Shown piece by piece: positions 12,401 through 24,940 of a DNA stretch of 64,000 bases. The translations under genes were made by a program, and so were the position numbers. The stretch lies in contig CM036617.1 of NCBI GenBank assembly GCA_020746105.1, positions 147,068,578 to 147,132,577 of the forward strand, read 5' to 3'. The DNA comes from Trogon surrucura (taxonomy: Eukaryota > Chordata > Aves > Trogoniformes > Trogonidae). How positions within the stretch are numbered: the first letter of the stretch is position 1; every line of letters starts with the position of its first letter. Under the pieces are notes generated by a model that saw only the letters and a list, made by a program, of their open reading frames with translations, did no database searches and was not told the origin of the DNA.

Positions 12401-15400
12401 CTGGGAGGGCTGGCAGAAATACCACCTATTGGCAAGGAAGAGCGGGGCAGGGTTGGTGCACGGAAAACCTAACTGGTACTGAATTTCAAGGTTTGTGACT
12501 GGATGAAAACTCAGGTCAAGTTACAAAGCTTCAGCCTAGGAAGGAGCCAGGATGGTGCTTGGTCCCATACATAAGCAGATGAGGATATACAGATCTGCTA
12601 TTCCAAAAGCAGCCCGAACTTGAGCAGCGTGTTCAGAAGTTTCTCCGTCCCTTCCCGTGACTGCTATTGCACAGCAAAGCTCCTCCGCAGCCCGAACCGT
12701 GCCGAAACTAGAAGCAGATGCGCTGTGATAAAACTTTTACAGTGCTTTACCTCATCAAACACCATACAATTCATTAAACCTCGCACACCAAAGAAGTAGG
12801 GTTTTTTTTCTCTTTTACAGAAGAAAAATAGAGATAAATTTAGCAGCTATAAGCCACTGAATGATCAGTAGCAACGATCAGCCGTCTACTCGACTTCTTC
12901 AGCAAGCCCGCTGCTCAGTCAGCAAAAGAACACCAAAAAAAGGCCAGATCTTGCAATATGAATAATATTTTATTGGATGTTGTTAGTACAGGAAAGTCTT
13001 TGGTGGGGATCACTCCAGAGAAGCAGAAGCATGTGTTCGGTGATGTAAAAATCTCAGACAAGGCTGGCAACTTCCAAAGAAAAAAAAAAATCCTCATTTC
13101 TGAATGTGTATTTGAATCGGATTCCTCTATTGTATTGGTGATTATTCTATTCACTCATCACCACACTTGATCTAGCACAGTAAAGAAAGATGCTGTTATT
13201 TTCAAATACTGGACTGTAATTTAAGAAACATGATTTATTCCTTAATCTGCTGCTATTTTTCTGTGAGTCCTGGAGTAATTAAGCTCCGAGTCTCATTTTG
13301 CCATCTGCAAAAGAGAGAAGTGGTGCAGAGAAACAGGGTTTGTGGGAAAATGCCCCACAGAAGGGGAGGTATTATTACAGATAAAAGCTCACTTATGTTT
13401 AAATAGCAATTTCTATTTTTCATGAACTGTGGAAAGTTATAAAGCCTCCACATCTTGTTCTAAACCACCGTCTGTTCCCCAAATAACTTAAATTAAGAGA
13501 TGAAATGCTGCAACCAGAACTGTTTTGCAAAACTTGTGAGATATGGTTCTGGATAGGATGACAACATTTGAAAACTCTCTGGACTTAACACACCAAACAC
13601 CACCATGCTAGTATCTGGGAGAGCATAAATGCTCTGTGTGGCCAAAAGTTCAAGAAACTATAGGGAAAAAATAAATAATCCCTCTTCTTCTCCCCTCTTT
13701 TCCTTAAGAAACAATATAAATCATTTTTTCCTTTTCATAAGTAGAAAATATGTATACTGGGTAATATGCCTGAAAGTACATTTCAAAATGGACTTGGCGA
13801 TAGTTGGGAAATAAATAAGCAAATAAAAAAATTAAGCACTTCTCGTGATTTGCCTTTGCTTACTTCTCTTATCATTTGTCCCCAGGCTGGGGATTGCAAA
13901 TGCGGGAGTATTTTCTAGAATGAGCTTTGCAGAATGGCCTGAAGACCTCTAAAGTGTTCCTCTTCACCTATGATTAGACGGGGAGGGCAAGCTCCCCTAT
14001 TTTAAGAAAAAACCGAAGTATATCATATAATGAGCAGTGACCTCTCCAGAAGCTGTATTTGTCTTAATGAAACAAGGCCATTGTTCAAGCTGCCACCTAA
14101 CAGGAGATCAGTGCTGAAAAATGCTTTGAGGTGTTCTGGGGTGTTTTTTATTTGGGGGGGGTTGTTGTCGATGTTTTGGGAAGGGAGAGAATTTGAAAAG
14201 AAATACCATCCAGCACAAGTCTCATGAGAGTAGTGATAATAAGGTGAGATCTAAGCTGACCAAGCTTTTATGAGATGAAGCCATTTGACAAAAATGATGA
14301 TGCTCTTGAGTTAGATTTCTCCGTAATACTTCTATACATAATTTATATGCACTGGCAAGATCAAAACCAGCACAGAACGTATCCTCCCAAATTAAACGCC
14401 AATGAGACATACCCTTTTTCACCAATTCTTCCCCTAAATCATTCCCACTCCACCAAGCCTAGGACATGACCAGCATCACCTACACATGCTCATCAGCAGG
14501 ACAGCGCAGTAAACGCTCCCCAGGCTCCCAACACCTCCCAGCAAACAATGGCATGCCCCAATCACCCTCCTCAGGCATCGGGAGCAGCACAGCCAGCACA
14601 ATCGTCAGCCAAAGGGAATTCACAGACCTCAACCCCAGCCTCCTGATCTGGAGCAAAAATGTGGAAAAAAAGCTGAGTTGCCACAGCAGTGCAGTGCAAC
14701 TGCACACCTATTTTCAGACATGACTGGCTGCAGGACTCACTAACAAGCCATTTCATCTCATTGATAAAAAACATAAAATCAGGTCACAAGGGTGTTTTGT
14801 TATGTACATCCTTAACATGAGTATATTTATAGACTTATAAGGGGAATGGGTAAGAGTAAGTGGAAAGCAGTTGCTTGGCTCCAAGCTAAATGTGGTCCAA
14901 GCATGTTTGCAATCGCATAGCTCACGGCTATCCTTGGCGAGTCCACGTGAACCAGGGCAAGTTATTGTTAAATACTTAGGACTGTTAAACAACACAAGCC
15001 CCACAGTGGTGGCCCAACATTTCATTCCAAAGAGGAGTAACAGGGAATGGAGAAAATAAAAGATGAGGACAGTGAAAACTGAAGGAAACACTCACAGGTC
15101 ATGGGATACCACTGAGACTTTAGTTCTCACCAACTTGGGACCTCTCTAGGTCATTCTAGGTTATGTAAGAAGTCAACCAGCTATAGAAACGTGCATATAT
15201 ATGCCCTACATATTCTACTTAGCCAATATATAAATATATCCATCTGTTAAGATACAACTGCAGCATTTATTTTGTCCTTTTTTTTATGATTTCCTTTTCC
15301 AATTTGTAATTACAAGACTGGTCTTAAGTCTTGATAAATAAGCCCAGCTTTGCTTTACCACTAAATTTGTCTCCTGTTGTGGTTCAAAATGAACTGGAAG

Positions 15401-17270
15401 AAAACTGACAATCTCTTGGTAGTCTTGTCTTCCAGCAGCTCAATATGGCACAAGAAGAATATGTTCTCATCAAGACAGAGGTCTGAGCAGTATTTCCTTA
15501 AAAGCAGCTAAGAGTGAATAAACGGGCTCGAAGTTCCAGGTGGCAGAAGTTACGAGAGGTTTCTCCAGAGGAGGAATAAACTGCAGCCTTTCCTGGAAGC
15601 AAAGAAAAATGAAGACTTAAAGGAATACCCCAAGAGTTGCATGACTTCTTGCCAAGAAGTAATTCTCATACCAAGTGAGATTTTCTGCAGGTTATTTATT
15701 ACGCTGGTGAAAGAGATACTCTCTCTCATGGATTGCTTGACCCGTTGCAACTGGAAATAAAACCTTAAGTGCTTTGAAAAAAAAAATGAAAGAAAAAAAA
15801 AAGACACAGGACATCTTCACAGGGAAGATTCAACTTCTTCTGTTCTCTCGGTCAGATACATCTAACTTCTACATCTCTTTAACTTCCTGGGGAGTTAAAA
15901 GGTAGGGAAAAAAAAAAAAAGCAATTCTGGGTATGATTCACCTGGGCTGTTTTAACATCTGATATTGATCAGACAAAACCACAAACTTCCTGTTCCCCCG
16001 TTGACTAACAGGTTGTTCCGGCAACCATCTCAAGGCAGAAGTTCACACTGCTTCATTTGGAAGAAAAGGACCAGGAGAGGCCAGGAGGCCGGGGCAGGTG
16101 AGGCCGGGGCTTGCTGCTGAGGCTCTCCTCCCAGCTGAGCAGCTCCCTAAGGAAGCACCCCGTGCTCTTGCTGCACCAGCTGGAAAGCACTGGCCTCGCT
16201 ACCATCTCTAACATGAAGGTCTGTTGATGGGCACACTACGCAGGTCTAAATGACATAAGTGGTAGTCCAAGAGTCTGGGATCTCTGGGCATGAATCGCTC
16301 CCAGCAAAATGTGATTTTACAACAGTGCCTCCTACAAGCATATTACCTTCCTCAAGAACTCCCTGAACCCACTCATCCATACAATACCCCAGAGTTCCAG
16401 ACTCCCTAAAGACATATGCTGGGATGAAACCAGCAGCATTTTCCACTGTCCCACAGCAGCTTCCAGGTCCCAGCTAAGCCCCACTGCACTGCAGTAGCTT
16501 ATTAGCATCCTCCCATTGAGCTGCTTGTGTCTTACTGGGCCAAGGTGTCCACTAGACACAAAGGGACTCCTGAGACCTTAGAAGTGGAGTTATTCTTTGG
16601 TTCAAGGTAAATGCCTACAAAAAACAAGGAACTCACAGCCTTTTGTACTACTTACCTAGCTTCAGCAATAACCCAGATTCAAACCAGGATATAAATCACA
16701 GCTAGCGCACTACATTTTTTTGGGAAATAAGTATTACTAAACTGTGGTATCTTCATACGCCAAGCACCTGCATCAAAAAACTTCTTCAGCGTCTTACAGG
16801 AAAGAGTAGCACCTTCTAAACCACTAGCACCCTTCTAGCTAGTGCAACTACGATAAGTCACCGGGAATAAAAGTAAGCACAGTGCTGTTTTATTTGTGCC
16901 ACTGCTACTTCCTTTAATGTGTGCCTGATAAAATGTTTTCTAAGCATCGCCTTCAGTGTGGATTTATCCCAAAGGGACCATTCCAGGAGGACAAAAAAAT
17001 GCAGCACCCACTACTGCCAGGTTTGCCTTCAAAGACATGGATACACACTTCATTCACTTGAATAAATTTCCTTTTTATCTAATACATCCAGTGATGCTTC
17101 AGGCTCTTGTGCTTGATGAACACATCCTACCTTTCAGCAGAAACTCTGAAATAGAAGTTAAGTTAGCTAAGAACAGTTACCCTCATAAAAATATTTGTTA
17201 TGAAAGCTCATGTTTCAACAAGAGATGTATTTTATTTTTAAATACTCTCACTGTAAAAGATGACTAATTT
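12401..17270. other. Unique DNA, no gene recognised
   Basis: No coding exon or RNA gene is recognised. The 112-codon minus-strand frame at 14753-15091 and the 85-codon frames near 14.5 and 15.6 kb lack any domain signature, and their opposite strand is equally open. A weak MIR-like phrase (CATTTTGCCATCTGCAAAAG) lies near 13296. Poly-A tracts occur at about 13080, 15780 and 15907. Confidence 0.4.
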
Positions 17271-17295
17271 GGGGGGGGGAAGGGGGAGGTGGGAA
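17271..17295 (+). repeat. G-rich tract with G-quadruplex potential
   Basis: A run of nine G is followed by AA, five G, AGGT and GGG. Four or more G-tracts of at least three bases with short loops can be drawn, meeting the usual G4 pattern on the plus strand. Whether it folds in cells is unknown. Confidence 0.6.
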
Positions 17296-17474
17296 GTCAG
17301 TCCCTAGAGGTTGAGAGGTGCTAAATGCCTTCAACTGCCATTTATTTTTGTGAGAAGAAGAACACAGTTAAACAGGATAGCTCTGCTTGGGTGCAGCTAA
17401 AATAAACACTCTTCCGCCACCTGTATCTTTGTGAAAGGGGAAAAAAAAACAAAAATGCAAGGCCAAAGAGCACA

Positions 17475-17535
17475 AAGAATGATGCTTCACTTTCAGTTTT
17501 ACCCATCTGCAAAGTAAGGGAGAGAGACCCTTCCT
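17475..17535 (+). repeat. MIR-like SINE fragment
   Basis: The phrase TCAGTTTTACCCATCTGCAA followed by AGTAAGGGAGAGAG matches the sense-strand MIR segment 'CTCAGTTTTCCCATCTGTAAAATGGGGA'-like order. It is short and diverged, so chance similarity is possible. Confidence 0.35.
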
Positions 17536-17879
17536 CAGGCTCAGGCAGACCAAAATAATTCCCACCCCATCTCCTGACACTGTGTCCACTGCTGCATGTG
17601 CATTCCCAGCTAGGCAGCAGATTACCCTCCCCACTCCTTTAAAGAGCACCCTGATAACATGCAGGGCTAAAATGTCAGAAGCTATTAGAAACTCTCAGAC
17701 ACACAATATATCTCCATCCCCACGTTTTCCCCTTGCACTGTGCAACAACAGACAACAGGCATGCAAACTGCTCAGCTGCAACTGTTCCAAGTCGAATAAT
17801 TACAACTTGTCAGAAAGAATTAATTTTCCCATTTCTCATAAAGATGTGTAAAAATTACCATGTTATTATACACTGACAC
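17536..17879. other. Unique DNA, nothing recognised
   Basis: Short unique stretch with an 89-codon plus-strand frame that shows no recognisable motif. Confidence 0.4.
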
Positions 17880-18310
17880 TCTCTGGAGGCAGACACAAAA
17901 TTTAATTTTGAATTCTTTCCGCATATTAAATTAAATCCATAAATAAGAGTTTAGGCATTCACTCGGAAGCATATGTTCATTGGGAGCGAAAGCCAACACG
18001 AGCCTGGCTGTAATGGTTGTTGTAATGTTTTAATAGCTCGCTTCTTCTAAGCACCAATAAATTTACATGATCATAACAGTCGTGGGCATACAAGAAGCCC
18101 ATTACTGTCTGGGCACAGGCAGCAGCGTTAACAGGATGGAAAAATGGAAAGGGGGGGGGAAAGAACCCTTAAATAAAATTAGGCAACTGCACTTGTCAGC
18201 TGCTCCATGATTGAATTTTTAATATTGTGGTCAATTGGTCAAAACAAATAATGGGATAAAATATTTTAATGTATTTAAAACCTGCTTCTGTGGCTAACAG
18301 AGTTTATCTA
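17880..18310. promoter_or_regulatory. Candidate conserved non-coding enhancer with E-boxes and a DR2-like repeat
   Basis: Repeat-free, non-coding and rich in developmental-factor words. AATTTAATTTTGAATTC and ATTAAATTAAATCC lie near 17900-17940. GTAATG occurs twice near 18010-18026. Adjacent E-boxes CACTTG (18190-18195) and CAGCTG (18197-18202) are separated by one base, and TGGTCA-AT-TGGTCA forms a DR2-like pair at 18228-18241. The combination suggests a tissue-specific enhancer. Motifs are directly visible; function and conservation are inferred. Confidence 0.38.
18147..18161 (+). repeat. G-rich short tract
   Basis: A run of about nine G interrupts the candidate regulatory element, splitting it into two halves. 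It may be a post-divergence low-complexity expansion. Confidence 0.6.
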
Positions 18311-18369
18311 TCTCTTTCTATATAACAGCCTCAGACTTGTCAGGCTGCGTTTTCATTCTGTGAGTGAAT

Positions 18370-18580
18370 AAGACAGGAGGAAGGCTCGTCCTCGTGTCCT
18401 CTCCCCCAGCTCCCGCTGGCCAGTGGCACAGTACCCGTGACTCCGCTGCAGGGGACTCCAAAGGGCATGGCCACGTCGCTCTGTAGCACCGAGCTGCATG
18501 GCCACAAACCCCTTTCAGCCGATGCCAGCGGATGTTGAAATAAAGCACATGGACGGGGGCGCTGCAGTCGGTCCCACACC
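18370..18580. other. CpG-richer patch with overlapping open frames
   Basis: CpG density rises here (for example GCTCGTCCTCGTG near 18383, CACGTCGCTCTG near 18471, ACGGGGGCGCTGCAGTCGG near 18553). Two overlapping minus-strand frames (109 and 79 codons) cross it, but neither resembles a known protein and the plus strand also stays partly open, as expected from base composition. It could be a small promoter-like patch beside the preceding candidate enhancer. Confidence 0.25.
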
Positions 18581-19404
18581 CTTCAGGATGCTGGGCAGAA
18601 CCCAGCAGCCCTGAGGATGAGTGAAGAAGCGAACCAGGGCTCACCACCTCCTTTCATCTCACCAAGACAATCCCAGTGTAACCCCACCGACTGCCTCCAG
18701 ATCTCATACAGACCCGTACACAAAAAAGACCAATGTACTTGCTTCCTTGGCTGAGACTGCCTTTGAGTTACACGAGCACAGGCGAGCAGTTGTATCTCCA
18801 CAATGCTCCCTGCCTTTTATATTTCTAATGACTTACCTTTTAGATACATTCATAAGTGAAGCTGAGTTTCCCAATAGGGAATTTAATATAAAGGCTAGCT
18901 GCAAAGAAGGGTTCCTGGAACTAGTTTTTAAATATGGGCAATGAAAGATAACAGCTAACCTTATGCTCTGCTCAGATTAAACTACCACACACCGTCTCTG
19001 TCTTTGCTACATGTACAGTGAGATGATTCTTTGAAACTTTTATTACTTTTTTTAAAATGCCAGTTATCTCCAAACCTCTGCTCACCATCACCAAAACTGG
19101 GAATATACGTATGCATAGTGTCTGTGTACATTGTGCATACGTGCATGGCTGCACACTGTCAATGAATCATCGCAGAGTGGAAGGCAATCCAACTCCTCAA
19201 AAACCTGGGTGTATTAAAAGACCTCACAGTATCTTCTTTTCTACCACAACAGATGATACATATAGAATTATTATCTCTACAACTGTTCAAAGTAAGTTTA
19301 TAAGGTAAGTAGTATCCAGATCCTTACACCCTGCAAAACGTACAGCCAAGGATAGCCAAGCACTTGCAAACTGAAATCATACAACATTTGGAAAACAGCA
19401 CTGA
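18581..19404. other. Unique DNA, nothing recognised
   Basis: Frames of 72 to 107 codons exist on both strands around 18583-18944, but none has a motif, and no splice-site arrangement supports an exon. Confidence 0.4.
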
Positions 19405-19480
19405 AGAAACATCTCCCATGGAAGTCAACAAAAGACTGCCAGTGGCTGTTGTGGGAGTTGGACAGGTTCTTAAATTCTCA
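19405..19480 (+). repeat. Fragment of the same unclassified ancient repeat as near 10.5 kb
   Basis: Reads CTCCCATGGAAGTCAACAAA, then a block ending TGGGAGTTGGACAGGTTCTT. This parallels the amniote repeat phrase of two 'CCCATTGAAGTCAATGG'-type units followed by a 'GGATCAGGCCCTTA'-like end. Diverged, and assigned from memory only. Confidence 0.4.
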
Positions 19481-22149
19481 GTTATCTGCCCCAACTTCCA
19501 GACCTCCAGCCCGGAGCATTCAGGTCTGTGTGACTTACTCGGGGACGAGCCAGCCCTGAACCGCAGCCTCAGAGCTGGCTGCTGTGGCTGCAGCAGGGAG
19601 GCACCGTGAGCGCCAGCGTTCCCACCTGGATTGGGCAAAGAAGAGGCCAGCAGCCAGCAAAACGCAGGCATCCTTCAGTGATATCACTCAGACTTTCACT
19701 TCATAGACAGAATAAATCTAGCTGAGGTCAACTGCAAGCAAAAGAATTATTGTGCTCTGAAAACTGCTGGGTGATTTACAGCACTGGGATTGTCAGTCTA
19801 ATTTCCAGGAGATATCATCATAAATATTATCGCAGGCAGACTGCTACAGGTGATGCTCGCACTATCAGTGACAGTGTGCTCCTTGGTTTACAGATTCTCC
19901 CAGCACTCAATTTGCCAGAATTTCACTGCACCAAGTTGAGTCTTTAATAATTACATAAAACGGGATACAGCAAAGGAGAGCCCAGCAGCAGTAACAAGGT
20001 TTCGGTAAAGTTTTAAAAGTTCACCAGCAAGCAGTGATAGCTTTGTACAGACTTCTCGGAGGTAGAGATGATTCAGAAAACGAGTGTGACAACAGAATTT
20101 AAAAATAGCTCTTTGAAGCTGAGAAAATTTGGGAGTTTTCTGTATTGCATTTTGACATTGTCTGTATTTTCAGTGCATTGGGCAGGAGACTGAATTCTGA
20201 AAACAAAACTTTGCAGGAGATTTTGAGAAAGTGGTTTCGGTAGTGTGTCAGTGCTCCTTATATAAAAAAAAAAAACAAACACCAAAAATGAGGCCCCAAT
20301 TTTTCACTTTTCACTGACTAATCTCATTCTTACTCAGAGATGCAGTGATTGAAATCCTTGTCACCAACTGTGTAGCAGCTTCTCTGAAATGAATGTGCAA
20401 CCTCAGTCTAGATCCTAGTGGACAAAAAAAAAAAAAAATCATCCCACAACCCAAAACCCCCTAAAGCACTTGGTATTAATTGGCCATCCTTGCTGGTGGT
20501 CTCAGGACAGAGGCCATGGGCATGGAAAATGAACAAGCTCCTGACCTTCTTCTGATCCTCTCCACAAGGGCTGAGACAATGACTGGGCTATGCACTGCCA
20601 TTTCCTATTTAATTAAACAGCTAAATGGAAGATTTCCTCTGTGGCTAAATGGGAGGTTTCTTTTTCCAGTGCTGCTCTCAGTCTACGAACTCTCGCAGTC
20701 ACTTAAGTTGACTGTAACGTTTAAAGGAAATAATTCCCCCCTTCGGTTTTCCTAGCACAAAGGAAAGAATACTGCACCAGTACTGCAGCTCAATTTATGT
20801 AGAGAGAGATTTATACATGTGTCTTTTGATACACATCATTCTTTTCTTTCTAAAGGGACAACCCATATCATTACTCCCTTTAAAATATGACACGTTTACC
20901 TCTAATCCGACTATGGAGAGAACTTCTTAAACGTGAGAAAAAAGTTGCTTCCATGTAAGATGTACAAACTTCAGCTACCTGACGGTGATGATATATGCAC
21001 ATTATATAATACATATATGTGGAAAACAGCCTTGATGTGACAGCTGGGTCCTGAGGCATCGTAGTAGTCGCTCTGTGTTTGAAAGACAGCTTCTCTACCA
21101 AACCACTCAAACAGTAAAATGAACACAATATACTCTCCAGCTAGAACTATGCCCCTAAGCTTCAGTTGGAAGAGGAAAAGAAAACTTCTTATTGAAGTCT
21201 ATTTTAATTAGGACTGCAGAGAACCAGTTTGAATGAAAGCCTGCCTTTTTTTTTTCTTTTCCCCTCATTTTTTCTTTTTGAAACCCAAGCTAGAGTTAAA
21301 AAAAATTCTTCAGTAGGGGTGAAAACCAAGTGAAAAGCTGAAGTAAACTTGCATTTGAAAAGTCCTTTAGCTGAAGAAACTCCCCATAAAAACTTGGATT
21401 TAGGGATGACAAAGAAAGGATGGGTTCTCATATTCAGTCTGCTTCTCCCATATGATCTGCAGACTGGCTCTGTCATAAAAGCTAGAAAACACTAAACAAG
21501 TTATACAGCATTTGCTTAACTGACAAAATATTCACTGATTATTACTGCCATTAGCCTGTTCTTTTTGATTTCCCTACGTATTTGTTTCTCAGCATTTTGG
21601 ATGTTTAGTATCCTGACATGATGCGTCTCCAAAGCTCTGTCAGATGCTATCTTTCTAGATTCAATACATACAGAAGGATATGCTTTATATTTGCCCGTGA
21701 CAAGCGCCTTGTTTAACGGTGGACTTCCAGGAAGGTCACAGAACCTGCGTCCATCTGTGCATGCGATAACAGCTCCGTGGTACCTGACTGTCTCCGGTCA
21801 TGCTCGATTTAATAATTATGAAAAGTCTGAATGACAGCACAAATAGCTGGAAAGTAGACATTGGGTACATCACTTGCACCCGCCTGCCAGCATTCGCAAT
21901 TCTCTGGAACACCCTCAAACGTTTCAAAGTGAGGGGGCTTTCCCCATTTCCCTGACCGCCCGGGGTTTCAACTTACCCCATGTGTCTCGGGGTCATACGC
22001 TGTTACTTTAAATACACGGCTCTTGGATCAAAGATTTTGAGTTTGTTTCCTGGCAAGGGGAATACAGAGCATATTTAAGCCGACGCAAAAAAAATTATTG
22101 TAAAACAACAATGCTGCAGAATTCAGTAAGGTGAAACTAGAGAGCTTCA
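19481..22149. other. Unique DNA, nothing recognised
   Basis: Ordinary AT-rich sequence with poly-A patches at about 20264 and 20425 and a T-run near 21247. Short open frames (up to about 115 codons, 19324-19671 minus) lack recognisable domains. Confidence 0.4.
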
Positions 22150-22560
22150 GTACCAATCCAGCACACGCATAAGGAAACCGTAATCATATCTAATTAGAGT
22201 TAAAATAATGTTTTCCTTTGAAATGTTTAATTAGCTCTGTTTTATTACATAAACATTCTTGATGCAGAGCATACTGAGCTAGAAGAGTCTGATGAGTTAA
22301 ACAGTGCAAAGTGCTCAGGCGCCCAGTGTGGGGCAAAACCTGACAAGGAGTGGCTGTTGTTACCAGATGTCTGGACCATCAGTGGAACCACGATGCTTGC
22401 TGCAAACAGCAGGCTATCATTTCAACCTTTGTTGCCTCTACTGAAGCCTCCCATTGCGCTTTCAATTTAACAGCATCACAAGGAGACAAAGAAATTTCTT
22501 ACAATATGCCTTTCAGTTCAGAGACAAATCCCATTTAAACTTGTTCAACCTCTCATAACG
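22150..22560. promoter_or_regulatory. Candidate conserved non-coding element with paired TAATTAG sites
   Basis: Two TAATTAG homeodomain cores lie at 22191-22197 and 22228-22234, 37 bases start to start. They flank a TTTTCCTTTGAAATG word, and further repeat-free sequence follows to about 22560. No credible coding frame is present; the 62-codon plus frame at 22350 has no motif. Homeodomain-like words and unique texture argue for a regulatory element, subject to comparative confirmation. Confidence 0.32.
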
Positions 22561-24477
22561 TATTAGTTATTGTTGCCAGTCTGCATGTCCTCTGGCAACA
22601 CACTACTTGTTCTGGAGGAGGGAAGCTTTTTCTTTTTCACCCCTTTATGCTGTCTTTTTTAAATTTTTTTTTATTTAATTCTTGCCCTTCAGTTTGATAA
22701 AGCAAGACCAGATTTACTGGCAAACTTACAGCATGCTTGTCACAAGCTTGCAGCAAATTTAATTAACCTTATTACAAATATGGTTTTCTTGAAGATTACA
22801 TCACAATCTGGTTTCACATCGCCTGCTGCTGATTCAACATATTCTGTGCTTTGGAGAATATGTTCATTTTCTGAAAAAGGTCAAAATGTTAAAATATCTA
22901 AAACTTCACTATTTCTTCGGAGTTCCTGTTCAAACGTTGTGCTCTACCAACACTTTGTCTTACAAGCAGTGTTGCTCTCTTGCCACTTGCCAATTGTAGA
23001 CAGGTTTACTTCACAATACAGATTACACCCCTATAACTACAGGGATGGCCAGATGACGGAAAATTTGCCGCTAGTTTAAACCCTCATTAACACACAGGGA
23101 CAAAACCAACGCATAACTAAAACGAGCTTTTCCCCACAAGCTAGTAACAATAAAACATTGCTAGTGTAATTCGGAATTTCAGCTGCATAAGAACTGAGTT
23201 AAAATGTAACTTTTGCTCAGGAACATGAAGAATGAAGATGTATTAATTGATTTAGCTCGGGAAAATAATAACTTTTTTTACAGTAAGTACTAGATTTTAA
23301 GCCCTGAAATGCTTTGTTAAAGGATTTTTTGGTCTCAATTGCCAGAAACTGAAGCAACAAATCTCCCGTGACAGAAAACGTTGGCATAAGACTTCTGTCA
23401 ACCTACTTCACACTCTAAGGAGCTGGCTAAAAATCTTGATTGCTTCCTTGAACTATACCTGAATTTAGAATCTTCAACTATTTGCACAGCCTGAGTTAGT
23501 CTCCTTGAAAGTGAGTGCTCTCAGCTAAAACTCTGGGAGGAGGATGATTCTTTACATGTTTACATTTTTCATTTAATGTCTACAAGAGGAATGCCCTTGT
23601 CCATATTCATGTAATAACAAAGCAAGACTTCACAGGCTGAAATTCTGTTATGGCGTGGGAGGAAGCAGAGGAATTACAGCATCTGTACTGAAATCCTCTT
23701 TAATAAAGAGGGAAGAGGGTAAAACAAAGACATCTTTGCTAATCAGTAACTCATGCTGTCAGCACACAGGTGTTACCAGATCAGTGGTCAGTAGATGCAA
23801 AAAAACCCAAAAACATTATGCAGAATAAAACCCAAAGCAAACATTAATACAACATTGGCCTATTTTATAATGTTATGGCTCCCACATGCCATACAGATAA
23901 GATGGTTGACCAATACGCATGAGGGTATCAAAGACCCCATGAGAAGCAGTTATGCTCTGGAGAAGATCTGCAATAGCAGAGGGTCTAAATGTGTGGCTAT
24001 TGTGAATCAGCTTTTGTAATATACGGAGGTGCTGACTCCCGCATGACAAAGGATGTATTTTTCATCTACAGCTACATGTACATAATATATATTTAGTATT
24101 ATTTTACTTTTCTATGCTTAAACAGAGAGGTTTGAGAACTCAAGCGAGAACACTCGTTAAAGACAGACAAAAAGGGTCTGCCTACCAAGGTCACTTTTTC
24201 CCCTGTAGGAGAAAAACAAAACAAAACAAGCAAAACTCTCCATCCCATTCCAATAACCAAAACCTTTCAAACTGTTCTGGTAACGTTAATTAAACTGCAG
24301 GTCATTCTAACACTGCCATACATGGAGGTCGTGCATTATTTTATTGATTCACTTTACAAGTAACACAATGTAAATATTAAATTGTTTAAGCAGAACTCAA
24401 CTCCTTGATTCACTCAGGAGCATATACACCATTAGGGACATATTTTGAAACTTTCTGCAAAACACTCAAAGAACTAA
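22561..24477. other. AT-rich unique DNA, nothing recognised
   Basis: No gene or repeat family is recognised. The 99-codon plus frame at 22780-23079 and the 74-codon frame at 23795-24019 have no domain signature. Confidence 0.4.
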
Positions 24478-24834
24478 ATGGACAAGCCAACTAAGGAAGA
24501 TGCTCTGCTGGGCCTGCTTCTTGAGAAGAATGAAGAAATGGTCAGGAACGTGAAAGAAAAAGGGAACCTTGGCCACAGTGACTGTGACATTCAGGATTTG
24601 AAGCTTCATAGTGCAGTGAGAAGACATAGTACAACCACTGCCTTTGACCTCAGGAGAGCAGATTTCAACTTGCTCGGGGATCTGCTTGTCAGGAATCCCA
24701 GGGAGACTGCCCTGGAAGACAAAGTGCGTCAGGAGAGCTGCTTGATGTCCAGACCACAACATCCTCAAAACACAAGTAGTCTATTCCTAAGTGCAGAAGG
24801 TCAAGCAAAGGTGGCAGAAGGCCAGCATGGGTGA
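24478..24834 (+). pseudogene. CR1 ORF2 fragment: end of endonuclease domain and linker to RT
   Basis: The 118-codon open frame contains DALLGLLLEKNEEMVRNV, then GNLGHSDCDIQ, then FDLRRADFNLLGDLLVRNP. In CR1 ORF2 the corresponding order is 'LLDLLLTNKEGLV', 'GSLGCSDHEM' (the SDH motif of the apurinic endonuclease fold) and 'TLDFRRADFGLFRDLLGRIPW'. The SDH histidine is replaced by Cys (SDCD), which would remove a catalytic residue of the AP-endonuclease-like domain. No upstream part of the endonuclease is visible, so this is a 5'-truncated relic. The residue matches are seen in the translation; the family order is known. Confidence 0.75.
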
Positions 24835-24881
24835 ATAGCGATCTCCTCAGCTAGCTCAAACACAAGAAGTCTACAGAGAAT

Positions 24882-24940
24882 GGAATCATAGGATCATAGA
24901 ATGTCTGAGGTTGGAAGGGACCTTAGAGATCATCTAATCC
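24882..24940 (-). mobile_element. Short CR1 3' end nested inside the plus-strand CR1
   Basis: The segment begins with two tail units (GAATCATAGGATCATAGAAT) and continues TTGGAAGGGACCTTAGAGAT then CATCTAATCC, which is the antisense of a CR1 3' end. Only about 60 bases were inserted, a strong 5' truncation. On both sides the sense sequence of the host CR1 ORF2 linker is recognisable, so the insertion interrupts that copy and is younger than it. Confidence 0.8.

Noticed and set aside
14753..15091. 112-codon minus-strand frame with hydrophobic N-terminus
   Set aside because: No conserved motif and no flanking exon signals; likely chance.
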